57,152 nt of DNA. It comes from Sulfitobacter sp. S190. Its GTDB lineage: Bacteria; Pseudomonadota; Alphaproteobacteria; Rhodobacterales; Rhodobacteraceae. Positions 1 to 9,257 of the stretch are shown piece after piece. Every line of letters starts with the position of its first letter. Within the stretch, counting starts at the first letter, position 1. Under the pieces are notes generated by a model. The model saw only the letters and a program-made list of their open reading frames with translations. It was not told the DNA's origin and did not search any database. The DNA is taken from positions 1 to 57,152 of the forward strand of contig NZ_CP081122.1 in the NCBI RefSeq assembly GCF_025141935.1, in the 5' to 3' direction. Position numbers and translations under genes: made by a program.

Positions 1-314
1 TCTTCTTCGACGACGCCGCTCTGATGGAGTTCCTGCTGGAAGGCCAAGACGATGTTGTTGGCGCCAACGACAAGGGCATCATCGAGTTCCGTGACAAAGA
101 AGTTACGTACTTCGAGTGCGACGCAGACGCCGCTGACACATGCGACGTTCCAGGTGTCGGCAAAATCCGCCCAGAGGAGAAAGAACTCAGCATCGAGAAG
201 ATCGGCAACACAACGATCAACTCGACAGAGCTGGAGATCGCAACGAACTATCTGGATACGGACGCCAACGTCATGCTCACAGATACAAGCATCGTTCTGG
301 ACGTTCTGGCCTAA
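1..314 (+). CDS. RTX calcium-binding secreted protein, 3' end (continued from 55319)
   Basis: These are the last 104 codons of the gene that starts at 55319. In the joined sequence the codons across the junction read DPDD-IFFDDAALMEF with no stop or frame change. Translation ends at TAA 312-314. This part lies beyond the RTX repeats and includes two cysteines in TYFECDADAADTCDVPG. The extreme C-terminus (MLTDTSIVLDVLA) is hydrophobic and acidic, as expected of an uncleaved type I secretion signal. An ATG at 24 could be mistaken for a start, but it has no ribosome site and the frame is open upstream through the junction. Confidence 0.9.
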   Translation, partial: FFDDAALMEFLLEGQDDVVGANDKGIIEFRDKEVTYFECDADAADTCDVPGVGKIRPEEKELSIEKIGNTTINSTELEIATNYLDTDANVMLTDTSIVLDVLA

Positions 315-325
315 GGACTCCGATA

Positions 326-348
326 CGCCGCTGCCTCGCGCAGCGGCG
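326..348 (+). terminator. Hairpin after the RTX gene
   Basis: CGCCGCTGC (326-334) pairs perfectly with GCAGCGGCG (340-348) around a 5-nt loop, 12 nt after the stop codon. No T-run follows, so this is an mRNA 3' stabiliser or a weak terminator preceding the stronger one at 402-435. Confidence 0.5.
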
Positions 349-401
349 TTACGGAAGTGAGGACCGGACCTCGCGTTTTTTAACCTAGGTTCGTCCCCCG
401 G

Positions 402-435
402 CACCGCCCCTTGTTTCAAGGGGCGGTGTTTTTTT
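402..435 (+). terminator. Rho-independent terminator
   Basis: CACCGCCCCTTG (402-413) and CAAGGGGCGGTG (417-428) form a perfect 12-bp stem with a TTT loop, followed by seven T residues (429-435). It closes the T1SS-RTX transcript. In the rest of the 315-657 gap no gene was supported; presumably it holds the promoter of the following gene. Confidence 0.9.
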
Positions 436-657
436 GCGTGCCCCCGGCACCGCGCAGGCTGTGGCAGTTCAGCCCCAGACAGGATGTCTTTTATCCCGTT
501 TGGCAATTTCTTGCTGTGTCAAAAAATGTAGGTATGTTTGCTTTTACAGGACCGGTGCACCCGTAACGTGGATCAACCACCGTGCAGGGTCACCGGAATA
601 TTTTACCACTTGTAGCCCCGATTTCGGGCTAGAGCACAACATAAGGGTACATCCAAG

Positions 658-3600
658 ATGCCAGCGAATATTGTATTTTCCGGAATTACCAACGACTTTT
701 TTGAACAGGCTTTCGATGATGCGAACATCATTTCCATCACGTCCGATGAGATCAGGGCTGTAGACGAAAGCACCGGATTCACGACCACTGTAGGCGGCAC
801 CAACTTCAGTTTGCCCCCCGGCAGCGACGAACCCACAGGCACCATGACCAGCCTGCTGATCGCGGACGCCAACGCAAACCCTGTTATTTCCATCACCGGT
901 ATTTCATGGGATGTCACCGTCTTTCTCGCGGCAATCGACGACCTGCTTGAGAATGACGGTGAAGAGGGGCTGCTTGCTCTCTTGCTGAGCCAGGACACCG
1001 TCAATCTGGATGCATCGGGCGCCGATATCGGGGCCGAGTTCCGCTTTGACGAGCTGACCCGCGCGGTCACGATAACCGGCAGCAGCAATGAAGACACATT
1101 GGGTGGCGGTCTTGGCAGCGACAGCATCAACCCCGGCGCGGCCCCGCAGTTCGAAGGCGACGTGATCTTTGGCAGTGCCGGCAACGACACCGTCAATTTC
1201 GGCTCCATCGGCGACGAAAGCTATGTCGACGTCACCTACGAAGACGTTGCAGGCCCCGTCACGATTACCGTCAATGGGCCCCGAAAACACCATGACCGTC
1301 AGCAAGGGCGCGCAGGGCACGGATACCTATCTGTCTGTCACCAATCCGCTGCAGGGCGACGGGCTGAATATCTATGGCAGCGGCGGGGATGATACCTTCA
1401 ACCTGACCGCTGGAGGTGGTGACAGCTTCATGCAGGTGGGGCATGCGCGGCGACGATACGTTCAATGTCACGCTCAGCGACGACAGCACCACGCGCATCA
1501 GCTATCAGGGCGGCTATACCGGCAATGCCTTTCAGGGTGTGGTTGCCGATCTGGCGACCGGCATCGTCAGCAACGACGGATTTGGCGACACCGACACCAT
1601 CAATATCCTCGGAGGCAATGGCCGGTTCACATTCCGCAGCACCGATTTCAACGACAGCATCACGGGATCGGACCGCGCAGAGCGGTTCATTCTGGAACAG
1701 GGCAACGATACGCTGGACGGGGGTCTTGGCGAAGATACGCTGCGCTATGACCGCAGTGGCGTCAGCGAGATCAATGTCGATCTGATCGGTGGCACGGTAA
1801 CCGGTGTCTGGGACGGAATGATTTCACCCACACAGTGTCCAATGTCGAGGCCTTCCGCGGCTCACGCGATGGCGCTGACGTGATGACCGCGACGATGCGG
1901 CAAACCGGTTCGAAGGTCGTGGCGGCGACGATACATTGTTCGGCAATCTGGGCGATGACACGCTGCGCGGCGACGAGGGCAACGACAGTCTGAACGGGGG
2001 CGATGGCGACGACCGGCTTGAAGGAGGCAGCGGCAACGACACCCTGGTGGGCGGTGATGGTATCGACCGGCTGCGCGGCGGTGACGGGGATGATGTTCTC
2101 GACCCCGGATCCAGCACGTCTTTCGATGATGTATCGGCGGGCCGGGGCAACGATGTCATTCTCACGGAATCGCTCAGCGAAGACGGGTATCTCAGCGTCG
2201 GGCACTACGATCTGAACGGTGCGGGCATCGGCCAGATCATCACCGTCAACGCCACCGGAGATGCGACCATCAACAAGGGTGCAAACGGCACCACCGTGAT
2301 CCGCGACGCAGAAAATGCGGTCCTGTTCGGTGGCATGGGCATTTCGGGATCTGCCTCGGATGATACGTTTAATCTCGAGGTTGCTGACGAAGGCTATCTG
2401 GAAGTCACCGGCGGGGATGGGAGCGATACGTACAACCTGTTGGCCACGACCGGCATGGTCAAACTGAACTTCCCACAACAACGCAGGCCAGGAGGACGCA
2501 CAGAGGCGGCTGTGGTCGACCTCGGATCGGGCACCGTATCCAATGACGGTTTCGGCAAACAGCGAGACCATCACCGGCGTGGATGACGTGGCCAATATCC
2601 AGCTGCGCGGTACAGGTTCCGCCGACATTGCTGACCGGATCGGCCGGGCGCGATGTGTTCGACCTGCGCGATGGCGGCAATGATACTGTCGATGGCGCCG
2701 GAGGCGACACGGATACCGTGCGCTACCAGCGGCTCGACACCGGTGTCGAAGTCGATCTGATCGCGGGTACAGCATCCTCGCAGGGCTTTGTGCACCGCTT
2801 GTCGAACATCGAATGGGACTGAGGGCTCCGAGTTCAGTGACAGGTTGATCGGGGATCGGGGCAATACCCTGCTGGATGGGCGCGGTGGCAACGATGCGCT
2901 CTACGGTGACGGATTGGATCTGGGGGCCCGTGCGCGAAGTGTCGGCACAGGTGTACCGCCTGTACGAAGCCCTTCTGGACCGGACACCGGACTACGCCGG
3001 TCACGCCGGCTGGACCCAGCGGATCGTCGAGCAGACACAGACACTCGAGGAAGTCTCTTCGGGCTTTGTCAATTCAAACGAATTCCAGTCGGTCTACGGG
3101 GCGGCCAGCAACGCCGAGTTTGTCGAACTTCTGTTCCAGAACGTGCTGGGCCGTGATCCCGGTCCGGGGGCCCAGGGGTTTGTCAACGCGCTCGACGGCG
3201 GCGGGTCGAGCCGTGAGGCGATCGCGCTCGAATTCTCCGAAACACAGGAGTTCGTGGCCGGCACCGCTGGCGCGGCGAATGCCTTTATCGATGCAAGATC
3301 CTCGGCAACGTGGGTCGATGATGTCTATCGTTTGTATCAGGCCACGTTGGGCCGCGAAGCCGACGAAGGCGGGCTGCTGGGCTGGGTGAACAATCTCAGT
3401 ACCGGACGCGAATTCCAGAGCGTTGTAAGCGGATTTACCCAATCGGCAGAGTTCCAGAACCTCTATGGTGCCACCACCAACAGCGATTTTGTCACGCTGC
3501 TGTACCAGAACGTTCTGGACCGCACCCCATCGGCAGAAGAGCTCAACGGCTGGCTTGAGCGGATCGACGGTGGCCGCACCCGTGAAGAGGTCGTCACCGG

Positions 3601-3954
3601 ATTCTCGCAAAGCCAAGAATTCCGCAATGCCACCGACGACGATGTCGAAAGCTTTGTGCGCGCTCTGGGCACGCATGATTTTCTGGAAGGTGCGGAAGGC
3701 AACAACGTTCTTGTGGGCGGTATGCTGTCGGACCGCTTCAGCATCGATCAGTCCTTGGGCGGCAACCATGTCATCATGGACATGGAAAGCTGGGATGTTC
3801 TCGACTTCTATGATTCGAGTACACCAGCGCCGCGGACGTACGTGCACGTATGACCCAGGCCGACGAGGACGTGATCTTTGCCGATCAGGGGGTCAGCGTC
3901 ACGATCCGGAACACCCAGCTGGCCGACATCAGCGACAATATGATCGACTTCTGA
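658..3954 (+). pseudogene. RTX/DUF4214 secreted protein gene broken by at least ten frameshifts
   Basis: Reading across frames gives a protein of about 1,100 residues, homologous along its whole length to the intact product at 35132-38128: a matching N-terminus, RTX blocks, four DUF4214 units (about 2940-3650) and the ending ADQGVSVTIRNTQLADISDN. The frame changes near 1275, 1440, 1822, 1890, 2470-2505, 2557, 2629, 2814, 2935 and 3813. Where they can be resolved they are single-base events, for example an extra G in GGGCCCC at about 1275, a missing base at about 1822 and a missing G in GGCGAC at about 1890. The correct frame resumes each time, and no independent nonsense codon was noticed inside the stitched frame. 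So it is either a recently decayed pseudogene or a locally poor sequence. As written no functional protein can be made. Nearby genes show no such damage. Confidence 0.85.
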
Positions 3955-3996
3955 CGCAGGCGTCCGAAAGGACGCATGCCAAGGAACACACAGCGG

Positions 3997-4026
3997 GGCG
4001 GCGCGCATATTCATATGCGCGCCGCC
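3997..4026. terminator. Strong hairpin (14-bp inverted repeat) after the broken RTX gene
   Basis: GGCGGCGCGCATAT (3997-4010) and ATATGCGCGCCGCC (4013-4026) are perfect inverted repeats separated by 2 nt. No T-run follows on the plus strand, so termination is likely but not certain. Confidence 0.5.
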
Positions 4027-4252
4027 TTGCGCGAGTCACGCGCGGCGCTGACATCACAAATAAACCAAACCTATAGCGTAAATTATGTTAAATTCCCGCT
4101 TTCCGAGTGTTTTGAAAAATTTTTGTTCTGAGACAGAAACAATAACTGCTTTCGAGTGAAACTGGCGTAGCAGTAGAACCAATGAAATTTCATGCACCGG
4201 TTTTTGGTCATAACGCTTGTTTTGGGCAGTCCTACCTTTTAGGTTCAAAACA

Positions 4253-4267
4253 TTAATATTTTGTTAA
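4253..4267. promoter_or_regulatory. CtrA-type box TTAA-N7-TTAA
   Basis: TTAATATTTTGTTAA matches the full alphaproteobacterial CtrA consensus TTAA-N7-TTAA. It lies in the AT-rich region about 160 bp upstream of the LuxR-type gene start. CtrA is the cell-cycle and motility response regulator of this group; binding here is inferred. Confidence 0.5.
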
Positions 4268-4426
4268 GAATCAAGTTTTTCCGACCGATAGCACGAGCAC
4301 TATTTTTCTATTTTTTTATCTTTTGCGTTGGGTGACAGGCCCCCCGGTGCATTTTTGGACCTGCGTTATTCACCCACGCCACACTGCTGTGTGACGGCTT
4401 TCGGGAATCGATGCTGTATTTGAACC

Positions 4427-5464
4427 ATGAAGCAAAAGACCCAGGAATATCGTGACTTTGCCAATCAGTTGGCGGCGTCCGCTGGCGTTGATGCCATGTA
4501 TATGGGCGTGTTCGATTCTTATGCGGGATACTTTCTGGATCACTGGGCAGGTTTTGGCGCGGCGGGGGATTGTGCACGCGTCACCAGCGCCGGCGACAGC
4601 CTGACCGTCCTGACACAGGCGATGCGCACCATCAGCCTGCGCCGCAAACGCGGTCAGGACACCTGTGCCGAAACATTGCGCCGCATCGATGCGGCGCCTT
4701 TCGAGATCACCATCGGCGAACCACGCGGCCATCTCTATCCTGTAGTGGCCGTACTGGGGGGCGAAACTGCGGGCAGGAGAGCATCACTCGATGCGCTTCT
4801 GCCCGTCGCCTTGTCCTTCGTTTCAGAGCAGCTCAAACATCTGACCGGCGCCAAGGGCCAACGCAACCGGCGACTGATCGATACCGCCCTGCGGGTCCTG
4901 TCGGTTCATTTTGCCGTCGTCGACCGCAACGGTATGATCGATTGCTGTGCAAATATTTCGGATGATTGGCTGGCCAATCACGGCGGCTTCGAGATCGACA
5001 AGGAGCGGTTGATCGCCCGGAGCCCCAAAGTCCAAGATGCCTTCCAGCAGGCGCTGGATCTGGCAACCGGTCCGGAGGGCAAATCCTCCATCGTGTCGCT
5101 GCGCAATGACGAAGGGCCGGCGCGCATGGTCTGGGTGTCGCATCTGGCGGAATTTGCCGAACCGCGGGCATTGGTCATTCTGGGCCGGGGCCGCGAAAAC
5201 TCGGCCCTGCGGGACCATCTTCTCAAGCTGTCGGGGCTGACCGCGGCCGAGCGGCGCGTCGCCTGTCACATCCTGCGCGGCAAATCGCTGGGCGAAACGG
5301 CCGAGGAAACCAATCTCGCCCTGTCGACGGTGCGCAGCTACATGAAGCGTATTCTGGCCAAGACCAGCACACGCCGCCAAAGCGAATTTGTCTCCCGCTA
5401 CCAGGGCGCGCTGTCCCGCATGGCGATCGCACCCAGCGAGACACCTCCGGAACAACGCCACTGA
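4427..5464 (+). CDS. LuxR-family transcriptional regulator
   Basis: This 345-aa protein ends in a typical LuxR/GerE helix-turn-helix at about residues 271-325 (LTAAERRVACHILRGKS, then NLALSTVRSYMKRILAKT). The N-terminal 260 residues do not show the autoinducer-binding signature I would expect of a quorum-sensing LuxR. The middle (about 155-260: VLSVHFAVVDRNGMIDCCAN) resembles a PAS-like sensor fold. No receiver domain is seen. It is the only dedicated regulator recognised on the replicon. It sits between the broken RTX gene and a CAP-RTX gene, downstream of a CtrA-type box, so a role in controlling matrix or secretion genes is plausible but unproven. The ligand is unknown. Confidence 0.85.
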   Translation: MKQKTQEYRDFANQLAASAGVDAMYMGVFDSYAGYFLDHWAGFGAAGDCARVTSAGDSLTVLTQAMRTISLRRKRGQDTCAETLRRIDAAPFEITIGEPRGHLYPVVAVLGGETAGRRASLDALLPVALSFVSEQLKHLTGAKGQRNRRLIDTALRVLSVHFAVVDRNGMIDCCANISDDWLANHGGFEIDKERLIARSPKVQDAFQQALDLATGPEGKSSIVSLRNDEGPARMVWVSHLAEFAEPRALVILGRGRENSALRDHLLKLSGLTAAERRVACHILRGKSLGETAEETNLALSTVRSYMKRILAKTSTRRQSEFVSRYQGALSRMAIAPSETPPEQRH

Positions 5465-5599
5465 TCGGGTAAAACCGGCAGTCTCATGCCGATTGACGTA
5501 AGGTTTGAGCAGAACTCCACTGACCGTACGCAGCTGGATTGTCTCGTTGCGGCTTTCCATGATTAACCCTCCGGAGGCAAGAAACCGGAAGGCAGTCCC

Positions 5600-6973
5600 A
5601 TGGCAAACGCAAGTTCCCTTGAATATTACATGCTCAGTCTGATCAACGCAGAGCGCGCAAAAGTTGGCGCAGACCCTCTGCGGCTTGAACAGAACCTCAA
5701 CGATTCAGCCGAAGCCCACAGCGAGTGGATGCTGGCTGTCGACCGTTTCTCACATACCGGCCAGGATGGATCGAGCTCGAACGACCGTATGGTTGCCGCC
5801 GGATTCGACTTTTCGGGCAGCTGGCGTTCGGGGGAAAACATCGGTTTCCAAAGCGAGCGCGGTGCCGCTGGTCTGGAAGACGATGTGCGCGACATCCACA
5901 CCAGCCTGATGAACAGTTCCGGCCACCGCGCCAATATTCTCAACCCCAACTACGACTATATCGGCCTAGGGATCGAGCGGGGCGACTACAGGGGCTTCGA
6001 CGCCGTGATGATCACGCAGAACTTTGCCACCACGTCCGGCGACGTAGATCTCGACACCGGTCAAGGCGGCGGCAGCACGCCTCCGCCCCCACCGCCCACG
6101 GCGCCCGATGCGCCCACCCAGGGGCCTGTTGCCCTGCAGGGCAACAGCAGCGCCAACCGTCTGGAAGGCACGGGGTATAACGATACGCTCTACGGTGGCG
6201 GCGGCAACGATACGCTCGGCGGATTGTCCGGCAACGATGTGATCCGCGGCAACTACGGCAATGACCGGATGGACGGAAACGCGGGCGCCGACACCATGCA
6301 GGGCGGTGTGGGCGACGACACGATCTATGGCAACGGGGGCAGTGACCGTCTGTACGGCGATCCCGGCGATGACGTGATGTTCGGCGGCGGGGGCGGTGAT
6401 ACATTGGTCGGCTCTGCGGGCACCGATGTCATCCGCGGGGGCGGCGGCAACGACTCTCTCAACGGGGGTGATCACGCCGACACCCTGTACGGCGAAGAAG
6501 GCAGCGACACCCTGTCTGCGGGCAATGGCAACGATCTGGTCGTTGATGCGCGCGGCAACAATGAACTGCGCGGCGGGTCGGGGCGCGACACCCTGAATGC
6601 CGGCAGCGGCAACGACCGCCTGTATGGAGATGGCGGCGCGGACATGATGCACGGTGGCGCGGGCGACGATACCCTGCGGGGCGGCGGCAGTGCCGACACC
6701 ATCGACGGGGGTCCCGGTGACGACCTGCTCTATGGCAACTGGGGCAAGGACATCTTTGTCTTCGTTCCCGGCAGCGGCGATGACACGATCGGGGATTTCG
6801 AAGACGACCGCGATGTCATCGACCTGACGGCCAACAACTTCAACAGCCTGTCCGAGATCATGAACCGTGCCGACAACGTCGGACGTGACGTGGTGATTGA
6901 TCTGGGCGGTGGCGACAGCCTGCGGATCGAAGACACCAGCCGCGCGGAAATTGCGGACGACCTGCTGTTCTGA
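5600..6973 (+). CDS. CAP/SCP-domain protein with RTX repeats, secreted
   Basis: This 457-aa protein starts at an ATG preceded by GGAAGG. Residues 8-150 form a CAP (SCP/PR-1) domain with its landmarks: LINAERAKVGADPL, FSHTGQDG, GENIGF and NSSGHRANILNPNYDYIGLG. A proline-rich linker (about 159-172) leads to about 200 residues of RTX nonapeptides (GGGGNDTL type). The C-terminal region of about 75 residues has the DIFVFxPGSGDDTIGDFEDDRDVIDL pattern common in T1SS substrates. There is no Sec signal, so export by the plasmid's T1SS is expected. CAP domains bind lipids or sterols or act at surfaces; the activity here is unknown. Confidence 0.88.
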   Translation: MANASSLEYYMLSLINAERAKVGADPLRLEQNLNDSAEAHSEWMLAVDRFSHTGQDGSSSNDRMVAAGFDFSGSWRSGENIGFQSERGAAGLEDDVRDIHTSLMNSSGHRANILNPNYDYIGLGIERGDYRGFDAVMITQNFATTSGDVDLDTGQGGGSTPPPPPPTAPDAPTQGPVALQGNSSANRLEGTGYNDTLYGGGGNDTLGGLSGNDVIRGNYGNDRMDGNAGADTMQGGVGDDTIYGNGGSDRLYGDPGDDVMFGGGGGDTLVGSAGTDVIRGGGGNDSLNGGDHADTLYGEEGSDTLSAGNGNDLVVDARGNNELRGGSGRDTLNAGSGNDRLYGDGGADMMHGGAGDDTLRGGGSADTIDGGPGDDLLYGNWGKDIFVFVPGSGDDTIGDFEDDRDVIDLTANNFNSLSEIMNRADNVGRDVVIDLGGGDSLRIEDTSRAEIADDLLF

Positions 6974-7002
6974 CGCCTGCGGTTTTCTGCAAAACACCGA
7001 TC

Positions 7003-7030
7003 AAGGGTCGCCCTGTCCGGCGGCCCTTTT
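7003..7030. terminator. Bidirectional terminator between converging genes
   Basis: AAGGGTCGCC (7003-7012) pairs with GGCGGCCCTT (7019-7028), one pair being T-G, around a 6-nt loop. The stem is followed by T residues on the plus strand and preceded by A residues. It lies in the 62-bp gap between the CAP-RTX stop and the galE stop. Confidence 0.65.
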
Positions 7031-7035
7031 GCGTA

Positions 7036-8028
7036 TCAGCCGCGCGCTTGTGCGTAGTGCCACGCGTCCGTCACGATGGTGTCGATATCGCTGTGTTTGG
7101 CAGCCCAGCCCAGAACATCGCGGGCCGCGGCGGGATCGGCCACCAAAGACGCCGGATCGCCCGGGCGCCTGCCGGATTCCACGACGCGAAACGCGCGCCC
7201 CGATATGCGCTGAACCGCATCGACGATCTGGCGCACACTCAGCCCGGTGCCGGTGCCCAGATTGATTGGCGTGAATGCCGGCGCGGGTGCCTGCGCAAGA
7301 TGCCGGACCGCAGCCACGTGCCCCGCCGCCAGATCGGAGACATGCACATAGTCGCGCACGCAAGTTCCGTCGGGCGTGTCGTAATCCGTACCGTAGATGT
7401 GGATGGCGTCCCGTTTGCCCTGTGCCGCCTCGATCACAAGCGGGATCAGGTGGGTTTCGGGGTCGTGGCGTTCGCCGCTGCGCCCTGCGGCATCGGCTCC
7501 CGATGCGTTGAAGTACCGCAAGGCAATGGCCTGCAGCCCGTACGCGGCCACACAGCTCTCCAGAATGGTCTCGACCATGGCTTTGCTGTCGCCATAGGGG
7601 TTGATCGGGGCCCGCGGCAGGGTTTCGTGCAGCAAAGGTCGGTCCACACTGTTGCCGTAGACCGCCGCCGTGGAGGAAAACACCAGTTTGTGCACACCGG
7701 CCGCGTTCATCGCCTGCAGCAACGACAGCGTGCCGGCCACGTTGTTTTCATAGAACGGCAACGGCGTGATCACAGACTGGCCCGCCTCGATAAGCGCGGC
7801 GAAGTGGATCACCGTGCCGATGCCCCGCGCCTGCAACGTCTGCGTCAGAAGCGCGGTATCTGCGAGATCCCCCTCGACCAGCGCATCTCCGAAACAGGCG
7901 TCCCGGTGGCCGCCCGAAAAATTGTCGTAGACTGTCGTGGTGAAACCGGCATCTGCCAGCGCGAGGGTCGTATGCGATCCGATGTAGCCCGCACCGCCGA
8001 CGATGAGAACGTTCGTGTTGTCCGGCAT
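7036..8028 (-). CDS. galE: UDP-glucose 4-epimerase
   Basis: This 330-aa extended short-chain dehydrogenase interconverts UDP-glucose and UDP-galactose in the cytoplasm. The NAD motif GGAGYIG is at residues 11-17. The catalytic set is S119/T120 with Tyr145 and Lys149 (PYGDSK). The substrate loop RYFNASGAD and the VRDYVHV motif are present, and the length is normal for GalE. It is the last gene of a minus-strand group behind ugd (36-bp gap) and the phosphohexomutase gene, so it supplies UDP-Gal for the plasmid's polysaccharide genes. It ends convergently against the CAP-RTX gene with a terminator between. Confidence 0.95.
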   Translation of the reverse strand: MPDNTNVLIVGGAGYIGSHTTLALADAGFTTTVYDNFSGGHRDACFGDALVEGDLADTALLTQTLQARGIGTVIHFAALIEAGQSVITPLPFYENNVAGTLSLLQAMNAAGVHKLVFSSTAAVYGNSVDRPLLHETLPRAPINPYGDSKAMVETILESCVAAYGLQAIALRYFNASGADAAGRSGERHDPETHLIPLVIEAAQGKRDAIHIYGTDYDTPDGTCVRDYVHVSDLAAGHVAAVRHLAQAPAPAFTPINLGTGTGLSVRQIVDAVQRISGRAFRVVESGRRPGDPASLVADPAAARDVLGWAAKHSDIDTIVTDAWHYAQARG

Positions 8029-8064
8029 TACCCTGCTCCCACTTCCCTATGCCCGTCCGCCGGA

Positions 8065-9231
8065 TCAGTCGGCGCCGAACAGATCGCGGCTAAAGACTTT
8101 CTCGGCCACATCGCGCAGATCATCCGTCAGACGGTTCGCAATGATCACATCCGATTCCCGTTTGAACGCCACCAGATCCTGCACGACACGCGAATTGAAA
8201 AACTCGTCCGTCTCCATCGTCGGCTCATAGACGATGACCTCGACGCCCTTGGCTTTGATCCGCTTCATGATGCCCTGCACCGATGACTGCCGGAAATTGT
8301 CCGATCCCGCCTTCATCACCAGCCTGTGGACCCCCACGACCCGTGGCTCCAGCGCCAGTATCCGCTCGGCCAGAAAATCCTTGCGGGTCCGGTTGGCGTC
8401 CACGATTGCCCGGATCAGGTTCTGTGGCACTTCGGAATAATTGGCCAGCAGTTGTTTGGTGTCCTTGGGCAGGCAATAACCGCCGTACCCGAACGACGGG
8501 TTGTTGTAGTGCCCCCCGATGCGCGGATCGAGACTGATGCCTTCGATGATCTGTCGGCTGTCGACCCCGCGCGACATCGCATAGCTGTCCAGTTCGTTGA
8601 AGAATGCGACCCGCATGGCAAGATAGGTATTGGCAAACAGCTTGATCGCTTCGGCCTCTGACGCATCGGTAAAACGGACCGGAATGTCACTTGCCACGGC
8701 CCCCTGAACCAGCAGATCGGCAAAGCCGCGCGCCGCCGGTGTCGTCGCCCCGATGATGATCCGGCTGGGATGCAGGTTGTCGTAGAGCGCCTGACCCTCG
8801 CGCAGGAATTCGGGGCTGAACATGATCCGCTCGCTGCCCAGTGTTTCACGCAGCTGCCGGGTAAAGCCCACCGGCACTGTCGATTTGATCACGATATGGG
8901 CCTGCGTGCTCACCGCCAGCGCCCGGGCCACCACGTCTTCGACACTGGATGTGTCGAAGTAGTTCGTCTCTGCATCATAGTTGGTGGGCGTCGCGACCAC
9001 GATATAATCGGCCTGCGCAAAAGCGGCATCCGCGTCGGTCGTGGCTTCGAGGTCCAGACTGTGGGTCTGCAGGAACCTGTCGATATCCGAATCCACGATC
9101 GGACTTTGGCGCGCGTTGATCAGGCGCACCCGGTCCGGGTCGATATCGACGGCCACGACCTGATTGTGCTGCGCCAACAAAACGGCGTTCGACAATCCGA
9201 CATACCCCAGACCCGCAACCGCGATTTTCAT
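8065..9231 (-). CDS. ugd: UDP-glucose 6-dehydrogenase
   Basis: This 388-aa enzyme oxidises UDP-glucose to UDP-glucuronate with two NAD+. The nucleotide motif GLGYVG is at residues 7-12. The catalytic cysteine is Cys253 in [14 protein letters not shown], with TVPVGFTR and SPEFLREG also present. The length fits the short bacterial form. A ribosome site AAGGGGAT precedes ATG 9231. It lies 26 bp downstream of the phosphohexomutase gene and 36 bp upstream of galE, in one transcription unit. Its product implies a uronic-acid-containing polysaccharide. Confidence 0.95.
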   Translation of the reverse strand: MKIAVAGLGYVGLSNAVLLAQHNQVVAVDIDPDRVRLINARQSPIVDSDIDRFLQTHSLDLEATTDADAAFAQADYIVVATPTNYDAETNYFDTSSVEDVVARALAVSTQAHIVIKSTVPVGFTRQLRETLGSERIMFSPEFLREGQALYDNLHPSRIIIGATTPAARGFADLLVQGAVASDIPVRFTDASEAEAIKLFANTYLAMRVAFFNELDSYAMSRGVDSRQIIEGISLDPRIGGHYNNPSFGYGGYCLPKDTKQLLANYSEVPQNLIRAIVDANRTRKDFLAERILALEPRVVGVHRLVMKAGSDNFRQSSVQGIMKRIKAKGVEVIVYEPTMETDEFFNSRVVQDLVAFKRESDVIIANRLTDDLRDVAEKVFSRDLFGAD

Positions 9232-9257
9232 GCCCGATCCCCTTCAGCCGGTTGCGC

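Larger units (their letters stand above)
3955..4426. other. Intergenic region with hairpins and AT-rich promoter area
   Basis: This 472-bp gap holds no supported gene. The first part has two hairpins: GCGTCC-GAAA-GGACGC (3960-3975) and the long inverted repeat at 3997-4026. From about 4060 to 4340 the sequence is markedly AT-rich compared with the rest of the plasmid. It contains a CtrA-type box at 4253-4267 and is the likely promoter region of the LuxR-type gene. Confidence 0.6.

Noticed and set aside
434..763. 109-codon frame between the terminator and the broken RTX gene
   Set aside because: It starts just after the T-run of a terminator, overlaps the next gene and encodes no recognisable sequence.
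4823..5560. 245-codon minus-strand frame with a good GGAGGG site before ATG 5560
   Set aside because: It lies almost entirely antisense to the LuxR-type gene, and its Arg/Cys-rich product matches nothing; the ribosome-site match is probably chance.
7048..8286. 412-codon plus-strand frame opposite galE and ugd
   Set aside because: It runs across two recognised enzyme genes on the other strand and has no recognisable domain.
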